Origin: Rhizopus sp. PT2906
Lineage: Eukaryota; Mucoromycota; Mucoromycetes; Mucorales; Rhizopodaceae
Reading direction: 5' to 3'
Assembly: GCA_025529335.1 (NCBI GenBank)
Contig: JAMYHX010000099.1
Location: 42,014 to 106,013 of the forward strand
Length of the DNA: 64,000 bases
This document shows positions 1-11,575 of the stretch, in pieces; positions within the stretch are counted from its first letter, which is position 1, and every line of letters starts with the position of its first letter. Below the pieces are notes generated by a model, which saw nothing but the letters and a program-made list of their open reading frames with translations, was not told where the DNA came from and did not search any database. The position numbers were made by a program, and so were the translations under genes.

Positions 1-404
1 CATTACCAATCGTTTGGAAGCAAATAATTCCATTCAGATTATGACTTTCAATTGCATTTCTTCCAAATATTGCTAAGCGATAAAAATCCAAGACCTTCAA
101 TGTGTCATTTGCTTTTTCAATCTTGATTTCTCCAAAACAACTTGAATATGCATATTGATATCGTTCATAAACATCGACTATGTAGTCAGGTCTTTTGCCA
201 GTGGTATCATCAACTTCAGGAAGAGTGTTTGAGCTTAAAAATCAGATCAAAAAATGTTAAGAAAAAATTGGTCATAATTTTTGACTTTTACCAGTGAGAC
301 ACCTTATTGTTGCAAGCAATGGAGAACAAACTTTGCATGACAGGATGGACATATGACGCCGCCAAATGGTTTTCAGAAATTGTACGAAGATCAACATCTG
401 TCAT
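1..404 (-). CDS. Partial gene with PD-(D/E)XK-like motif (runs off left edge)
   Basis: Two exons read on the minus strand: 404-292 and 233 to the window edge, joined across a 58-nt GT-AG intron (291-234) in matching phase. The first possible Met is at 404, but the exon may extend further upstream, where a TTTAG acceptor-like site lies just before it. The visible part, about 115 residues, contains RPDYIVDVYERY followed by CFGEIK, a spacing that resembles the PD...(D/E)xK core of restriction-endonuclease-fold proteins. I have the impression of a multicopy Mucorales family with the same ERPDY...GE(V/I)K pattern, but cannot confirm it. The gene next to it is transposon-like. The nuclease idea is inference; the open spliced frame is what is seen. 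Confidence 0.5.
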
Positions 405-925
405 TGCCGGGATCCTAAAGGCAAACAGGCAGATATGTTAGCAAAAAAGTTCATACAGCTGGCATGGAATGCTCACAAAGATTCCACGGCAAGCACAGCG
501 TTTCTTTCCGGATCAGTTGACTTTTCTGCAAGTGAAATCAGATCATGTCGAGTCTTCAGACCGTCAATTTCGTCACTGCGGTATGCCTATGAAGATAAAA
601 ATAAAATAAATGGATTATCAAAATATATCAATTATGTCGTATTTACCCTATAAATACTTAATCTTGTCGTATGAGATTGCTATAAATCTATACTCTAAGA
701 ATGAATAATACAAAGATACTGACAACAATACGCGTTATTAACATATATAACGCGACATGCCCAACTATCATTGGCCATAATTAAATCGGTTCCTTAATAA
801 TTCTGTTTTCATATAAAATGACGCTGTTTGTAATATTGGGCTCTCTCTCTCGTCTTGATCTTAATAAAGAGGTTATATAGAGACTCATTGACTTATACTT
901 CTCCTATAACTTTCAATTGTTCTGA
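405..925. other. AT-rich stretch without a gene call
   Basis: No convincing coding exon. The plus-strand open frame at 366-653 overlaps the first exon of the minus-strand gene and lacks recognisable motifs. A short inverted motif with AACGCG cores (around 730-755) is visible, but nothing can be assigned to it. Confidence 0.4.
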
Positions 926-1804
926 TCAATACCTCAAATTATGAAAAAAAAAAAAAACGATTACCAAGAGCGTGTCCTTAATTCGTGTTGACGTTTCTGC
1001 ATTCATTACTTTCCTAGCATTCAATTCTCGTAATAGTTGCCGATGCATTTCTTTAAGAAGACTTGACGAAAAATATTCAGAAGGTACACTTTGATAATCA
1101 TTTCTTTGTTGCAACACAAGGATTGATGAAATTGCCCTTCAAAAAAAAAAAAAAAAGTTAGACGATCCCAAGAATGAATAATAAAAAATCTTACAAGATT
1201 TGATTAAAAAACTCATCAATGTTAACGTATTTCGAATTATTTTGAACACAATGCGCGCAAAAATTGTGGAAATTTTCGACTACGCTTACTCCATGAATAT
1301 TCCAATTACTTGTGCGCGTTTCTAAGTTTTGTTAGCTAAAAAATAATTATAGAGCTTGTAAAAAATGAAGTTGACTCGAAATTTCACTTACAAAACATTA
1401 TGCTGTTCATCAATATGTGTTTTAAGTGCTGATTTATTGACAAACAAATCACAACAGCATGGGCAAGTTAGCTTCACCGGAATAGATGGATATTTCTCAT
1501 GCAAAGCTTCTGTATATTTTGTCGAATCCTTAGGAGGTTGATCTCCTCTTGAGCGTGATGGTAACAAAATGGAATGTTTGCGTTGACAATGACGTTGTAT
1601 ATTTTGAATCTTTTTAAAACATTCTTCATCATCGCAATATGGACATGTCAATTTTGTGAGCAGTGCTATTGTCATGACAAAAGACGAAACAAAAAACAGT
1701 TTTCTCTCTTTTTCCCCATAACCTTGATTTCTCAATCCTGTCGGGGGTTTGAAAGTCTTGTACTTACACAAGTTCACCAGGCGGCCAAAAGTCTCTGGTT
1801 GCAT
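926..1804 (-). CDS. C2H2-type zinc-finger-like hypothetical protein
   Basis: Proposed exons 1804-1768, 1665-1392 and 1136-926, with introns GTAAGT...ATAG and GTAAGT...GAAG in consistent phase. The second exon carries two finger-like units: CPYCDDEE followed by HCQRKH, and CPCCCDLF followed by HIDEQH. The third exon adds a charged, probably helical segment rich in Leu and Glu. The 3' end is uncertain: the frame reads into a T-rich run and stops at 926, or a further splice begins near 965. The start is the first Met that agrees with the splice phase. It lies 150 bp beyond the stop of a decaying transposase, so it could be host or transposon-derived. No specific function can be given. Confidence 0.4.
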
Positions 1805-1955
1805 ATCGCATTTATGTATCACTTTGATTAAAAAAATCAAACATTTCGATGGTGAAATTGATGGACAAACGATAAAGGTGGTGGATAAAGGTGGTGGATA
1901 AGATGGTGGTAATGTGCCTTTTTTTTTTTTTTTTTTTTTGTTTCGCGTCATCTTT

Positions 1956-2897
1956 TTATAACCTCTCCTTGTTGAAGCACTTACCAAAACATTTGGCAGA
2001 ATGAGAAACAAAGCCTTTGAAATCACTTAAATATAAGCTATCACAAGCCTCACCAATTCTTGTCATTAGTGATTCTTTTTCCAGGAACTTATTTCGCTTA
2101 ACTTTACTCTTGACAACGGGACCAGAACTGCTCGATTGGATTCAGTTCAGGAGAATATGGAGGAAGATACACATACCAGTATCCCCGAGAATTGATATAC
2201 TTACCTATATCGGTTGAGCTGTGGATAGGAGTGTTATCCATGACAAGGTAATGCCCCTTCATTTCTGGATATCTGTCCATTTCATCAAGAGTAGCCTTTA
2301 CAAAGCTCAAGTAATGCCCTGTCACTGTTCCTGTGCTATAAACGTCAGTCTCATGTCCAAGCTTTCTCTTTTTGATACGCTTTGGAACTCTCAAACTAAC
2401 ATTAATTAAGCCAGTGGCCGATATGGCACCTAAAATAGATGTTGCTTTCGCTCTAGTCATAGGTACTGTAACTATTGCAGGAGTTTCCTTCTTTGACCAA
2501 GCCATACCTCGTTTCAAATTAATGTGAAAGGCTGATTCATCCAGAAAGACACAATTTGTTGTAAAGTCCATGTCAGTTTGCTGCCACTTTTGGACCCAAT
2601 CGTACCGTTGCTGAATTTTTTCCTCGCTATTCCTTTCCACTGGCTGGAACTGTGCCTGCTTAATAGAAAGATTACACTGAGTTGTCATGAAATTGTAAAC
2701 TGTACTACGAGAAACATTAAGATCTACAAAGTTTTGTTTCAAATTTTCTACCACTTCAGTTACAACAGCAGATGGATTGTCATCAATGTAATTTAAAAGA
2801 AATTTCTTATGCTCCTCCCCGAGAATACGACGCCGACCTGATTTCTTCTTTTTCTCGAAAATGCTTTCAGGATCTTCGCGACATAGTAGACACTGTT
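1956..2897 (-). pseudogene. Tc1/mariner-IS630-like DDE transposase, frameshifted
   Basis: A minus-strand frame from about 2897 encodes a helix-turn-helix part (GRRRILGEEHKK...) and then a DDE_3-type catalytic domain: FLDESAFH (first Asp), HYLVMDNTPIH (second Asp) and PPYSPELNPIEQFWS (Glu). These are hallmarks of the Tc1/IS630 superfamily, whose enzymes cut and paste DNA. Right after EQFWS the frame ends early at 2104. If one base of the GGG at 2118-2120 is removed, the expected C-terminus (VVKSKVKRN...) continues to a natural TAA at 1956-1958. One extra base therefore truncates the enzyme. The start is not resolved; an acceptor-like CTAG sits just before 2897. Terminal inverted repeats were not found by eye. 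Confidence 0.8.
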
Positions 2898-3288
2898 CTA
2901 GAATAAGTGATATATCGTGTGTAAGGTTGGATCGTCAACTTCATTTTTGTTTATTTCTTTTCAAAGAAGAAGAAAGAGAGATAAAATGAAATGCTGTTAT
3001 TTATTCTGTTTTTATATATCAGTTTGATCAAACAAGACTCAAGATCAATCACGTGTAATTATGATAAATTCATATTTTACATTAAAAGAATATTCCACTG
3101 CCTTACATGCAGTGTCTAGAAGAAGTGCCTGTAGCATTAGTTTATTTTCTGATGCATGTAGTGCTGGCAGTATATGTGTGTGTGTGTGTGTGTGAATGAG
3201 CTTTATTATGATTGGCCATTTATTTTAAACCCAAATATCTACATGCAACACGTAATGCTTTCCTTCTGTCCTTTCTTTTTTAAACATC
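2898..3288. other. Intergenic region, possible promoter of the downstream gene
   Basis: AT-rich spacer between the transposase remnant and the thioredoxin-like gene. It contains a (TG)n run at about 3173-3194 and a pyrimidine-rich stretch just before the start codon at 3289. No coding exon was seen. Confidence 0.4.
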
Positions 3289-4410
3289 ATGACAGTTCAA
3301 CATGTTCAAAACGCCGCAGACTTTCAAGCAGCCTTGAGCTCTTCTCCAGATAAATTAGTAGTTGCTTACTTTACTGCTAGTTGGTGGTAAGTCTTTTTTT
3401 CTATGGTATAAACTTGTTTTTTTCCTTACCTCTGTGTCGTGTATAGTGGACCATGTAAAATGATTTCACCCTTTTATGATCAACTTGCAACCAAGTATAC
3501 TCAAGTTACTTTTGCCAAAATTGATGTTGACCAAGTAAAAGAAGTATCCACTGCCTGTGGAATCACTGCCATGTAAGCATTTTTATTTCTATTTCTATTC
3601 AAACTAATTTTATTAGGCCTACATTTCAATTTTATAAAAACAACAAAAAGTTGACAGAGATGAAGGGAGCTAACCCTAAACAACTCGAGGCTTATATTCA
3701 AAAGCTATCTGGAGAACAACAACAACAACAAGGAGAAAGCTCTAAAAAGAATTATGGTGTACCTGGACACGTAAGAACTAAAAAAATAAAAAGAAAGTAT
3801 ACACCAATTGATGTGTTGTGTAGGGTGATTTGACTTCTTTTATCACCATGAATCAACTGGATGCACTGAACCAACAAACAGAAAATAATGTCAAAAACAT
3901 ATTCAAAGATGATAACAGCTACTTGGAGAGTGACGTCGATGAACAGTTGATCATTAGTATCCCATTCAATCAACGTAAGTGTTATTTATTAAAAGTAGCA
4001 AAAGTTTGTTTAAAAGCCGAAATGTGTAGCTGTCAAAATTCATTCATTAAAGTTCAAGGCTCACAGTGTCGCACAAGCACCCAAAACGATAAGATTATAT
4101 GCCAATAGACAAGCACTTGGCTTTGATGATGCTGATTCCGTAAAGGAGACACAGGTGATTGAATTGACACCCAAGGATTTTGAACAAGACGCGATTGTCA
4201 ACTTGAGATTTGTCAAATTCCAAAATATAACTCATATCACACTCTTTGTCGTTGACAATCAAGAGGACGAAGAGACAACCCAGCTTGAACAGCTGATTTT
4301 TATTGGTACTCCTGTAGAGGTAAATAGATAATTCTATATGTATATATGGGTATTAATATGTATTCTAGACTACCAACATGAACGATTTAAATAAGGAAGA
4401 GAATAAATAA
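3289..4410 (+). CDS. TXNL1: Thioredoxin-like protein with C-terminal PITH domain (TXNL1-type)
   Basis: Six exons: 3289-3386, 3447-3572, 3617-3770, 3824-3974, 4030-4319, 4369-4410, giving 286 residues. Residues 1-105 are a thioredoxin fold with the redox motif WCGPC (Cys33 and Cys36) and the cis-Pro segment MPTF. A Gln-rich linker follows, then a PITH domain that includes the HSLKFKAHSV and NLRFVKFQN strands. In other eukaryotes TXNL1 is a cytosolic redox protein that binds the 26S proteasome through the PITH domain. Family assignment is firm; the proteasome role here is by analogy. Its stop codon lies 2 bp from the stop of the convergent COX10 gene, so the 3' UTRs must overlap or be very short. 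Confidence 0.92.
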
Positions 4411-4412
4411 AG

Positions 4413-5546
4413 TTAATAGTCGTCTTCGATCACCCATTCAATAATTTCTTCTATTTCTTCCTCTTCTTTCGTTCGATGATGGCTAGACAGGTTCCATTTC
4501 TTGTGAATCATAAGCAGGGCTAAAAGAACAGGTAAATGGACGATGCTGCCAAAGAATAATTGTTTGGCTGATTTATCGTTGCTTTAAAAAAAAATGTAAG
4601 ATTTGTGTGTATATAAAGAACTCTCTCTTTTTTTTTTTTGGTACCTCTTTTTCCAAAATTTATAGGCACCGTAGAGTAAAGCGCCATTGACGACGGATGA
4701 ATCAAGGGCAAACCAATAAGAGGTCAAATCGAGATAGGGCACAGCAAAGCATAGGGGAAACATGGCCAGACTGTATCGTAATGAGACTCGCGCGTTCAAT
4801 TTAGGATCTGTTACGGCCATCATGCGGTATCCGGCCTTGGAATAGTCCTGACGGAGGTTCCAAGCAAGAGCATTGAAATGAGGAAACTGCCAGCAGTAGA
4901 GTAAACCGCCGAGGACCCAGGCAGCAGGATCCAGCAGGTTATTAGTCACGGCGGTATATCCCATCATGGGAGGAATGGCGCCTACGACTGCACCTGCCCA
5001 TGTGTTGGCAATGGATGATCGCTTCATGGGGGTATAGACCAATGTGTAGAGGGCAATATTGGAAGCACCCAAGATGGCTGTGATCGGATTGACGCAGGTC
5101 GCAAGCATGGTGACACCAGTTACCCCTGTTAAAAGTCCAAAGCCGAACGCATGGACTTGAGACAATGCTCGTCGTCCGAGCACTCTGTTGCGGGTTCTGA
5201 GCATCTGAGCATCATAAGGCACTTCTATCCACTGGTTGATAGCGTTGGCTGAGCCAATACAAAGACCTGTGCCGACTGTGGTTGCTAGCAGCGTTGTCAC
5301 CGTTGACTCACCAGGGGCAAGCGCATAGCCTGTCATGGCTGTCAGGGCAACTAGACCAGCTAGTTTGAACTTTATAAGCTCTTTATAAAGGACAGGCAAC
5401 TTGGCCATAGAAGGTGGTTCGATCACCTTGAACTTTGTAACCCGTTGATTATGATGTCTCTGCTGTAATAAAGAGTAGGTAGCAAAGACTCTTGTAGGAT
5501 TGACATGTCTTTTTGTAATCTGTCTAATCAAGTTTGTTTGAAGCAT
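4413..5546 (-). CDS. COX10: Heme O synthase (protoheme IX farnesyltransferase), mitochondrial
   Basis: Exons 5546-4645 and 4581-4413 give 356 residues. The protein is a UbiA-type prenyltransferase with many membrane segments. It attaches a farnesyl group to heme b, making heme O for cytochrome c oxidase assembly in the mitochondrial inner membrane. Visible signatures are NAINQWIEVPYDAQM with LRTRNR (the Asn/Asp-rich substrate and metal site), YTPMKRSS with NTWAGAVVGAIPP, and QFPHFNALAW. The N-terminus is rich in Arg, Gln and hydroxylated residues, as expected of a mitochondrial presequence. The C-terminal exon ends in an acidic tail. The intron is 63 nt with a GTACC donor. Convergent with the thioredoxin-like gene, 2 bp between stops. 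Confidence 0.93.
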
Positions 5547-6098
5547 AAAAAAGGCAAAAAAAAATCAAGAATAAAATGGACCATTTTATTGTGACTGCCT
5601 TCGTAAGCATGAGTTGTCTCTCTCTCTCTCTCTCATATTATCATTATTGTTCTTTTAGACTGTTTTTAATCATGCAATGGATTTGAACACAGACATTAAG
5701 GATAATGTATGCATGAAATTGACATGTATTGTAAGCGAGGTCGGAAACCGACAGAGGTGGGCGATCCAAGAATGATCCTGATCACCCTCTCCTAGGATTA
5801 TCATTATTTCTGTCCTATTGAATGTGTAAGAGTCATATTTTGATGATAGATTCATACAAAATAATAAAAGAGTTTGTTGGCTTTGCATTACAAGAATCTT
5901 CATTTGTTACTGATTTAGGACTAATCATGGAAATCCCGTTTATTCCGACTGAGAAGCCACATGTCAAATTTGAACTTTAAAGCATAAAAAACTACTAATT
6001 GTAGAAAATAACAACAACCAAAAGGCAATTTTTAAGCGCTATTTTTCATTTTTTTCATTTTTTTTTTTACAGCCATTGTTAATGTGTATAAAACTTTT
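5547..6098. other. Intergenic region between COX10 and the CaM-kinase gene
   Basis: Contains a (CT)n microsatellite at about 5619-5634 and long T runs. It should hold the COX10 promoter and the kinase 3' end. No coding exon could be supported. Confidence 0.4.
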
Positions 6099-7474
6099 TT
6101 ATAAACCTCCTTCCTTTTCAGACGTTTCCAAGACTTGATCGATACCTTCGTTCACAGGCTTCAATTGATCTAATGCGTTACTATGACTATTGTGTTTTGA
6201 CAAGTGACCAAAGTGATTGGAGAGGGTAACCATGTTGATGGCTTTCTTGAAGGTACGACGAGCATTGAAGTTGGTACGCAAGTTGGGTAAAAGATCTTCC
6301 TTCTTTTTGTGTTCTTCATCCTTGATTTCCTTTTCAGCGAGCCATTCGTGCTCAAGAGCTTGATGTGCAGTAATACGCTTGTCAGGATCAATCGTTAGAC
6401 AGCGTTCAATAAAGTTTTTGGCTTGTGAGCTAATACCATCCCAACATGGATCATCAAAGTTGTAATCAGCGTTGAGAATAGCGTTCATCTCTTCAATGTT
6501 ATTGGCTCCTTCAAATGGAGTGTAACCGGATAATAAAAAGTAAGCGATGACACCAATGGCCCACATATCCCTAATTCTTGCGTTAGATTTATTTTTATTT
6601 TCATTAATGCATACAATACACTTACACAGGTTTTCCATGTCCTGTTTTTTTGAATATCTCGGGTGCCATATATCCTGGTGTACCACAAGTTGTTTTTAAG
6701 GTATGGAATTTGTCGGTATCAATAATACGAGATAAACCAAAGTCTGCAATAAGCAGATCAGAGTTTTCATCACGTTCACGGAATAAAAGGTTTTCAGGCT
6801 AAACAAGTTAATACATGCTTTCTTGTCTTTTTTTTTTTTTTTGTTTACCTTCAAGTCTATCAAATAAACAGAATGAATAAAAGCATATTATGTACATCTA
6901 TTATGTTTACATACCGCGATGAACGATGCCATTGTCATGAAGGTAAGCAACAGCACTACAAATAGTTCTGACGATATGAGCAGCATCCTTTTCGAAATAA
7001 CTACCCTTTTCACAAATACGATCGAATAATTCACCCCCAGAAGCTAAATCGGTGACCAAGTACACTATTTATTTGTTAGTGTTGTATAATAAACAATGAA
7101 TATATACTTGCAGTTATTTAATGTTTCAAAATAGTCAACTAAGCTAAGGATATTCTTATTTCCTTGTGAAATACGCTTCAAGATATTGATCTCATTTCGG
7201 ATCATATGTTCACGTCCTTCCATCAACTTTTTATTGATAATCTTGACTGCATAATATTTACCAGTTTCGATCTATGTTGTGTAAATATCAAACTGGTTTT
7301 TTATTGTTTAACTTACGTGCATAGCCTCTACAAAATAGAACCAAAAAAGGGGGGTTATTACAAATAAGGAGGAGAATGTATTTCTGAAATACCTTTGACT
7401 GTTGCATAAGTACCATTACCAAGGACTCTACCCGTTTTATATTTACAGGGTACAGTTACAGGAGTACGAGACAT
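6099..7474 (-). CDS. CMK1: Calcium/calmodulin-dependent protein kinase, type I-like
   Basis: Seven exons: 7474-7393, 7327-7317, 7271-7112, 7064-6915, 6856-6849, 6798-6626, 6570-6099; 351 residues. This Ser/Thr kinase shows the Gly loop LGNGTYATV, the VAIK-type Lys in YAVKIINKK, the catalytic loop HRDLKPENLL, DFG in IADFGLSR, and an activation segment with a CaMKK-type Thr in KTTCGTPGYMAPE. A C-terminal FNARRTFKKAI region resembles the autoinhibitory and calmodulin-binding segment. Two exons are tiny (11 and 8 nt; the 8-nt one completes HRDLK), and the intron after exon 3 has a GC donor (GCAAGT). All phases agree and restore the conserved kinase core, which supports the model. Divergent from HMG-CoA reductase. 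Confidence 0.93.
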
Positions 7475-7871
7475 GTTGTTTAGAAAAAGAAAAAAAAAGA
7501 AGAAAAAAAAATTAAAGTTGAAGCAATGGAAGGTTTTAAAAGGGCTGCTTAGCCACTATGTTATACACACATATAGATAGCTTTCTTTCATCTTTTTTTA
7601 TTATCTCTAAATGACTAATTTATGCATCTTTTCATGTATGCATCACTTCTCCCCTTCACTCTCATTTCTCCTTAACATTTTTTTTATATTCTTAATATAC
7701 CATCTCTGTGGCTCCCATCCCCCCTTTCATTTGTTAGGTTTGCTCTATTTCTTTAATCCTATCTCCGCTTGCTTCCTGTGGCTACACACAATTTATTATA
7801 TAAAAATGGACTTTTGATTTTTTGTCCTCTCTTTTTTTTTTTTTTTCTTTATTGTTTTCAACAACAAAAAG
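7475..7871. promoter_or_regulatory. Divergent intergenic region of CMK1 and HMG-CoA reductase
   Basis: 397 bp shared by two divergent start codons, so it should contain both promoters. It is strongly pyrimidine-biased on the plus strand, with T-rich runs just before the HMGR start. No specific binding site (for example an SRE-like element) could be identified with confidence. Confidence 0.4.
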
Positions 7872-10800
7872 ATGTCTCTTTTACCAGCACATAGGGGGAC
7901 CACAGCATTTAGGTCCATTTCAACTATGCTTGGTAAAGGCATTCATAAGGCAGCAAGGATCTCGTCTCGTAGTCCCATCGAGATGATTGCTACTATTCTT
8001 ATCTTGTCGTCCTTTAGCTACTTTTACCTCTTCAACAAGGCTCGTACATCAGATATTTTCTCAGGCACCGCAACACGTATCTATCCTACTTTTGTTTATG
8101 CGGATGCCAATGCAGCACAATTCAAAGAAATTGCCAGTCATGAACGAGACAGTATTCCTAATCACATTAAAGTTCAACTCAAGCAAATCTCCATTACTGC
8201 CAAATCTACAAACAACTTATTGGACAAACAAACCTTATCTTCTCTTCTTCAATTCCAAAACACCATCGAACATGCTCAAATTGATGATTATCTCAATCAA
8301 GTCGGTTTTCATTCCTTGTGCTTCAAGTTGCCCAACGGTGAATGCTTCACTCAATCCCTTTCACAAGTGTTCAAGGAGCAAGACCTTCAAGATATCGATC
8401 GATCCATTCACGATAACCTCGAGGCCGCACAGACGATCTTTGGTGACTTGAACTTGAACGAATCGACTGCTTCTTCTGTCTCTTTTGCGTTTGCTTTCAA
8501 TACCTCTACAGATTATCGTCAACACCTCTCTCATCTTTGGGAACAGAAGCTGTCTACCTTGTCTACGTCTGATATTGTTTCTTTGTCCAAGGCAAATGAA
8601 CATCAAGATATCTTTACTTGGTTATTTATTGTCACCAAAAACATTGTTGTTCGTATCAAGGAATTAATTGAGGTAAATAGATTAGAGAATACATGAAAAA
8701 AAAAAGCATGTAGTAATCTTTTATTTTTTTTTAGCTTGCAGACAACATTGATATTATTGTCATTTTGGCTGGCTATGTTATGATGTTGGCAACATTTGCT
8801 TCACTCTATATCAATATGAGATCTTTAGGATCTCGTTATACCCTGGCCACTGCTGTCTTGCTCAACGGCTTTTTCTCATTCATGTTTGCCCTTTTGACTG
8901 TCAGTGCGCTTGGCATAGACGTTTACCCTGTCATCTTGGCGTAAGTTTAACACGAATGAAACTATACATGTATTGACCCCATTGTTTAGTGAAGCCATTC
9001 CGTTTTTGGCTGTAACGATCGGCTTCGAGCGCCACTCTAAACTGACAAGGCGTGTATTTCAGATTAGTAAAGAAACTCCGTTGACCAAACAAGAAATTAG
9101 AAAAACGATTATGCGTGCTGTTGACTCGGTTGCATTACCTATCGCTCGAGATGCCGTCATGGAAATCACTGTGCTTACTCTTGGCGCTAAATCGGGAGTG
9201 TCTGGTCTCCGTGAATTCTGTTTGCTTAGCGCTATATTATTAGCATATGACTTCATCATTATGTTTACTTGGTATACAGCCGTATTAGCTTTGAAATTAG
9301 AGGTAATGATGACAAAAGCATATATGCACAATGTTGTATAACCTCCTTTTAGCTTCTTAGAATCCGTGAAATCAATGGCAAGTCCAGCAAAACAGACAAG
9401 TCATCTGCAACTACCGGAACCGGTTTTATTCGTAGTGCAGTCGTCAAGGCGTTCAGTGATACGACAAACACGACAACAACAACAACAAGTTCAAGTGTAA
9501 AGACAGACGAACCCATGATTGGAAAACTTAAACTGTCGATGGTAAGGGAGTTTTTAATACAGAATATAAAAAATATATTAAAGTTTTCATTAGATTATTG
9601 GATTTGTTGCTATGCATCTATTCAAGGTCTGTACTACCTTTGAAGGTTCCACTGGTCCTCATGTTAGTGTTACAGAGCCTGGAATTGTCAGAGTACTTGA
9701 AAGACTCCTTGAACAACACCGTGCATCTGACCTTCGTCATTTGCCTCTCCTCGTTCAAGTGTTCCCTCCTGTTCTCTTCCATGTCTCATCGCCACTCGGA
9801 AAGGGTCTTGTTCCCGATAGTATTAAAAGACCTCTTGACGTCCTCTTTGATGCTTATGCTGTCTATATCCAGCACCCGGTTATCTCCAAATGGATTACCC
9901 TGGGTCTCTTCGTTTCCTTGTTCTTGAACACCTATCTCTTAAAGATGGCCAAGGAACCAGCCAAACCAACAGCTAATGCATCTACCCCTATTGAACCTAC
10001 TCCTGCTCCTGTCGTGGCTCCTGTCACAACGACTGCAATGACCCCTAAGAGACATATTAGACAAGGGGTTGTTCGCACGGTTGAAGAATGCATGGAACTC
10101 ATTCATACTCCTGACTCGTTATCGGATGAAGAAGTGATTGCGCTCGTACAAAAGGGCAAGTTAGCCTCCTATGCGCTCGAAAAGGTGCTTGGCGATCTCG
10201 AAAGGGCTGTCGTAATTCGTCGCGCGCTGATCTCACGTGCATCCATTACCAAAACCTTGGAACACAGTCTGTTGCCTTTCCACAACTACCATTATGATAA
10301 GGTTATGGGCGCATGTTGTGAAAATGTGATTGGATACATGCCTATTCCTATCGGTGTTGCTGGACCGATGACTATTGACGGTGAATCGATTCATATCCCC
10401 ATGGCTACGACTGAAGGCTGTTTGATCGCCTCGGCTGCAAGAGGCTGCAAGGCTATTAATGCAGGCGGTGGAGCAACCACCGTCTTAACGGCAGACGGTA
10501 TGACCCGTGGACCCTGCGTAGAGTTCCCTTCGATTGTAGGTGCTGCTGCTTGTAAACGATTCTTGGAAGGAGAAGGTGCAGAGATCATCAAGGAGGCATT
10601 TAATTCTACATCTCGTTTTGCTCGTGTTCGCAAGTTGAAGGTCGCTCTTGCCGGTCGTCTTGTCTATATCCGATTCTCAACAACAACAGGCGATGCCATG
10701 GGCATGAACATGATCTCCAAAGGTTGTGAAAAGGCTATGAGCGTTCTCTCTACTCATTTCCCCGAGATGCAAATCATTTCTCTTTCTGGCAACTACTGTA

Positions 10801-11393
10801 CAGACAAGAAACCGGCTGCGATCAACTGGATCGAAGGACGTGGTAAATCCGTGGTAGCTGAAGCGGTGATCCCTGGGGCCATTGTTCAAAAGGTGCTAAA
10901 GACGACTGTGGCTGCTCTTGTTGAATTGAACATTTCAAAGAATTTGATTGGATCGGCCATGGCAGGTTCTGTCGGTGGATTTAATGCACATGCGGCCAAT
11001 ATCCTGACTGCCATCTATATTGCCACTGGTCAAGATCCTGCCCAAAATGTCGAAAGTTCCAACTGTATTACTCTCATGAAAGCCATCAATGACGGACAAG
11101 ATTTACACATCTCCTGTACGATGCCCAGTGTTGAAGTTGGTACGATTGGTGGTGGTACGATCTTGCCTCCTCAGCAAGCTATGTTGGACATGCTTGGTGT
11201 TCGTGGACCTCATCCTACTGAGCCAGGCAAGAATGCTCAAAGACTGGCTAGAATCATTTGTGCCTCTGTCATGGCAGGTGAACTCTCACTTTGTGCTGCC
11301 CTGGCTGCTGGTCATTTAGTTAAAGCTCATATGGCTCATAACCGTGCTACTACAGCAGCAGCGCCTGCTCCTGGTACATGTATCAAATCCTAA
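7872..11393 (+). CDS. HMG1: 3-hydroxy-3-methylglutaryl-CoA reductase
   Basis: Five exons: 7872-8672, 8735-8940, 8990-9302, 9353-9541, 9594-11393; 1102 residues. It is the ER-membrane enzyme that reduces HMG-CoA to mevalonate with NADPH, the rate-limiting step of sterol and isoprenoid synthesis. The N-terminal half is membrane-spanning and includes a sterol-sensing-like segment (AEAIPFLAVTIGFERH). After a Pro/Thr/Ala linker comes the catalytic domain, with ENVIGYMPIPIGVAGP, TTEGCLIASAARGCKA (catalytic Glu), GDAMGMNMISKG, DKKPAAINW (catalytic Lys), GQDPAQNVESSNC (catalytic Asp), GTIGGGT and LAAGHLVKAHMAHNRA (catalytic His). In Mucorales this pathway also feeds carotene and trisporic-acid precursors. 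The catalytic exon is unusually long and intron-free. Confidence 0.97.
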
Positions 11394-11575
11394 TAGATGC
11401 GTTTGTCTGTATTTGTGTTTTATTTATATATAATTTACTTTCTTACTTCCCTCTTTCTTATTTAACAAGATAATAATAATAAAAAATACAATGTAATTCA
11501 ATAACAAAAAAAAAAAGATATGCAGAATGAATGAACTATAAATACACATGATTACTAACTACTACTCTACTACTA

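Noticed and set aside
366..653. 95-codon plus-strand open frame
   Set aside because: It overlaps the first exon of the minus-strand PD-(D/E)XK-like gene, which has better splice and motif support.
6170..6688. Other-frame open reading frames inside the CMK1 gene
   Set aside because: They are shadows of the kinase exon; no motifs of their own.
7611..7817. 68-codon frame in the CMK1-HMGR spacer
   Set aside because: Phe/Leu/Ser-rich by base composition only; sits in the shared promoter.
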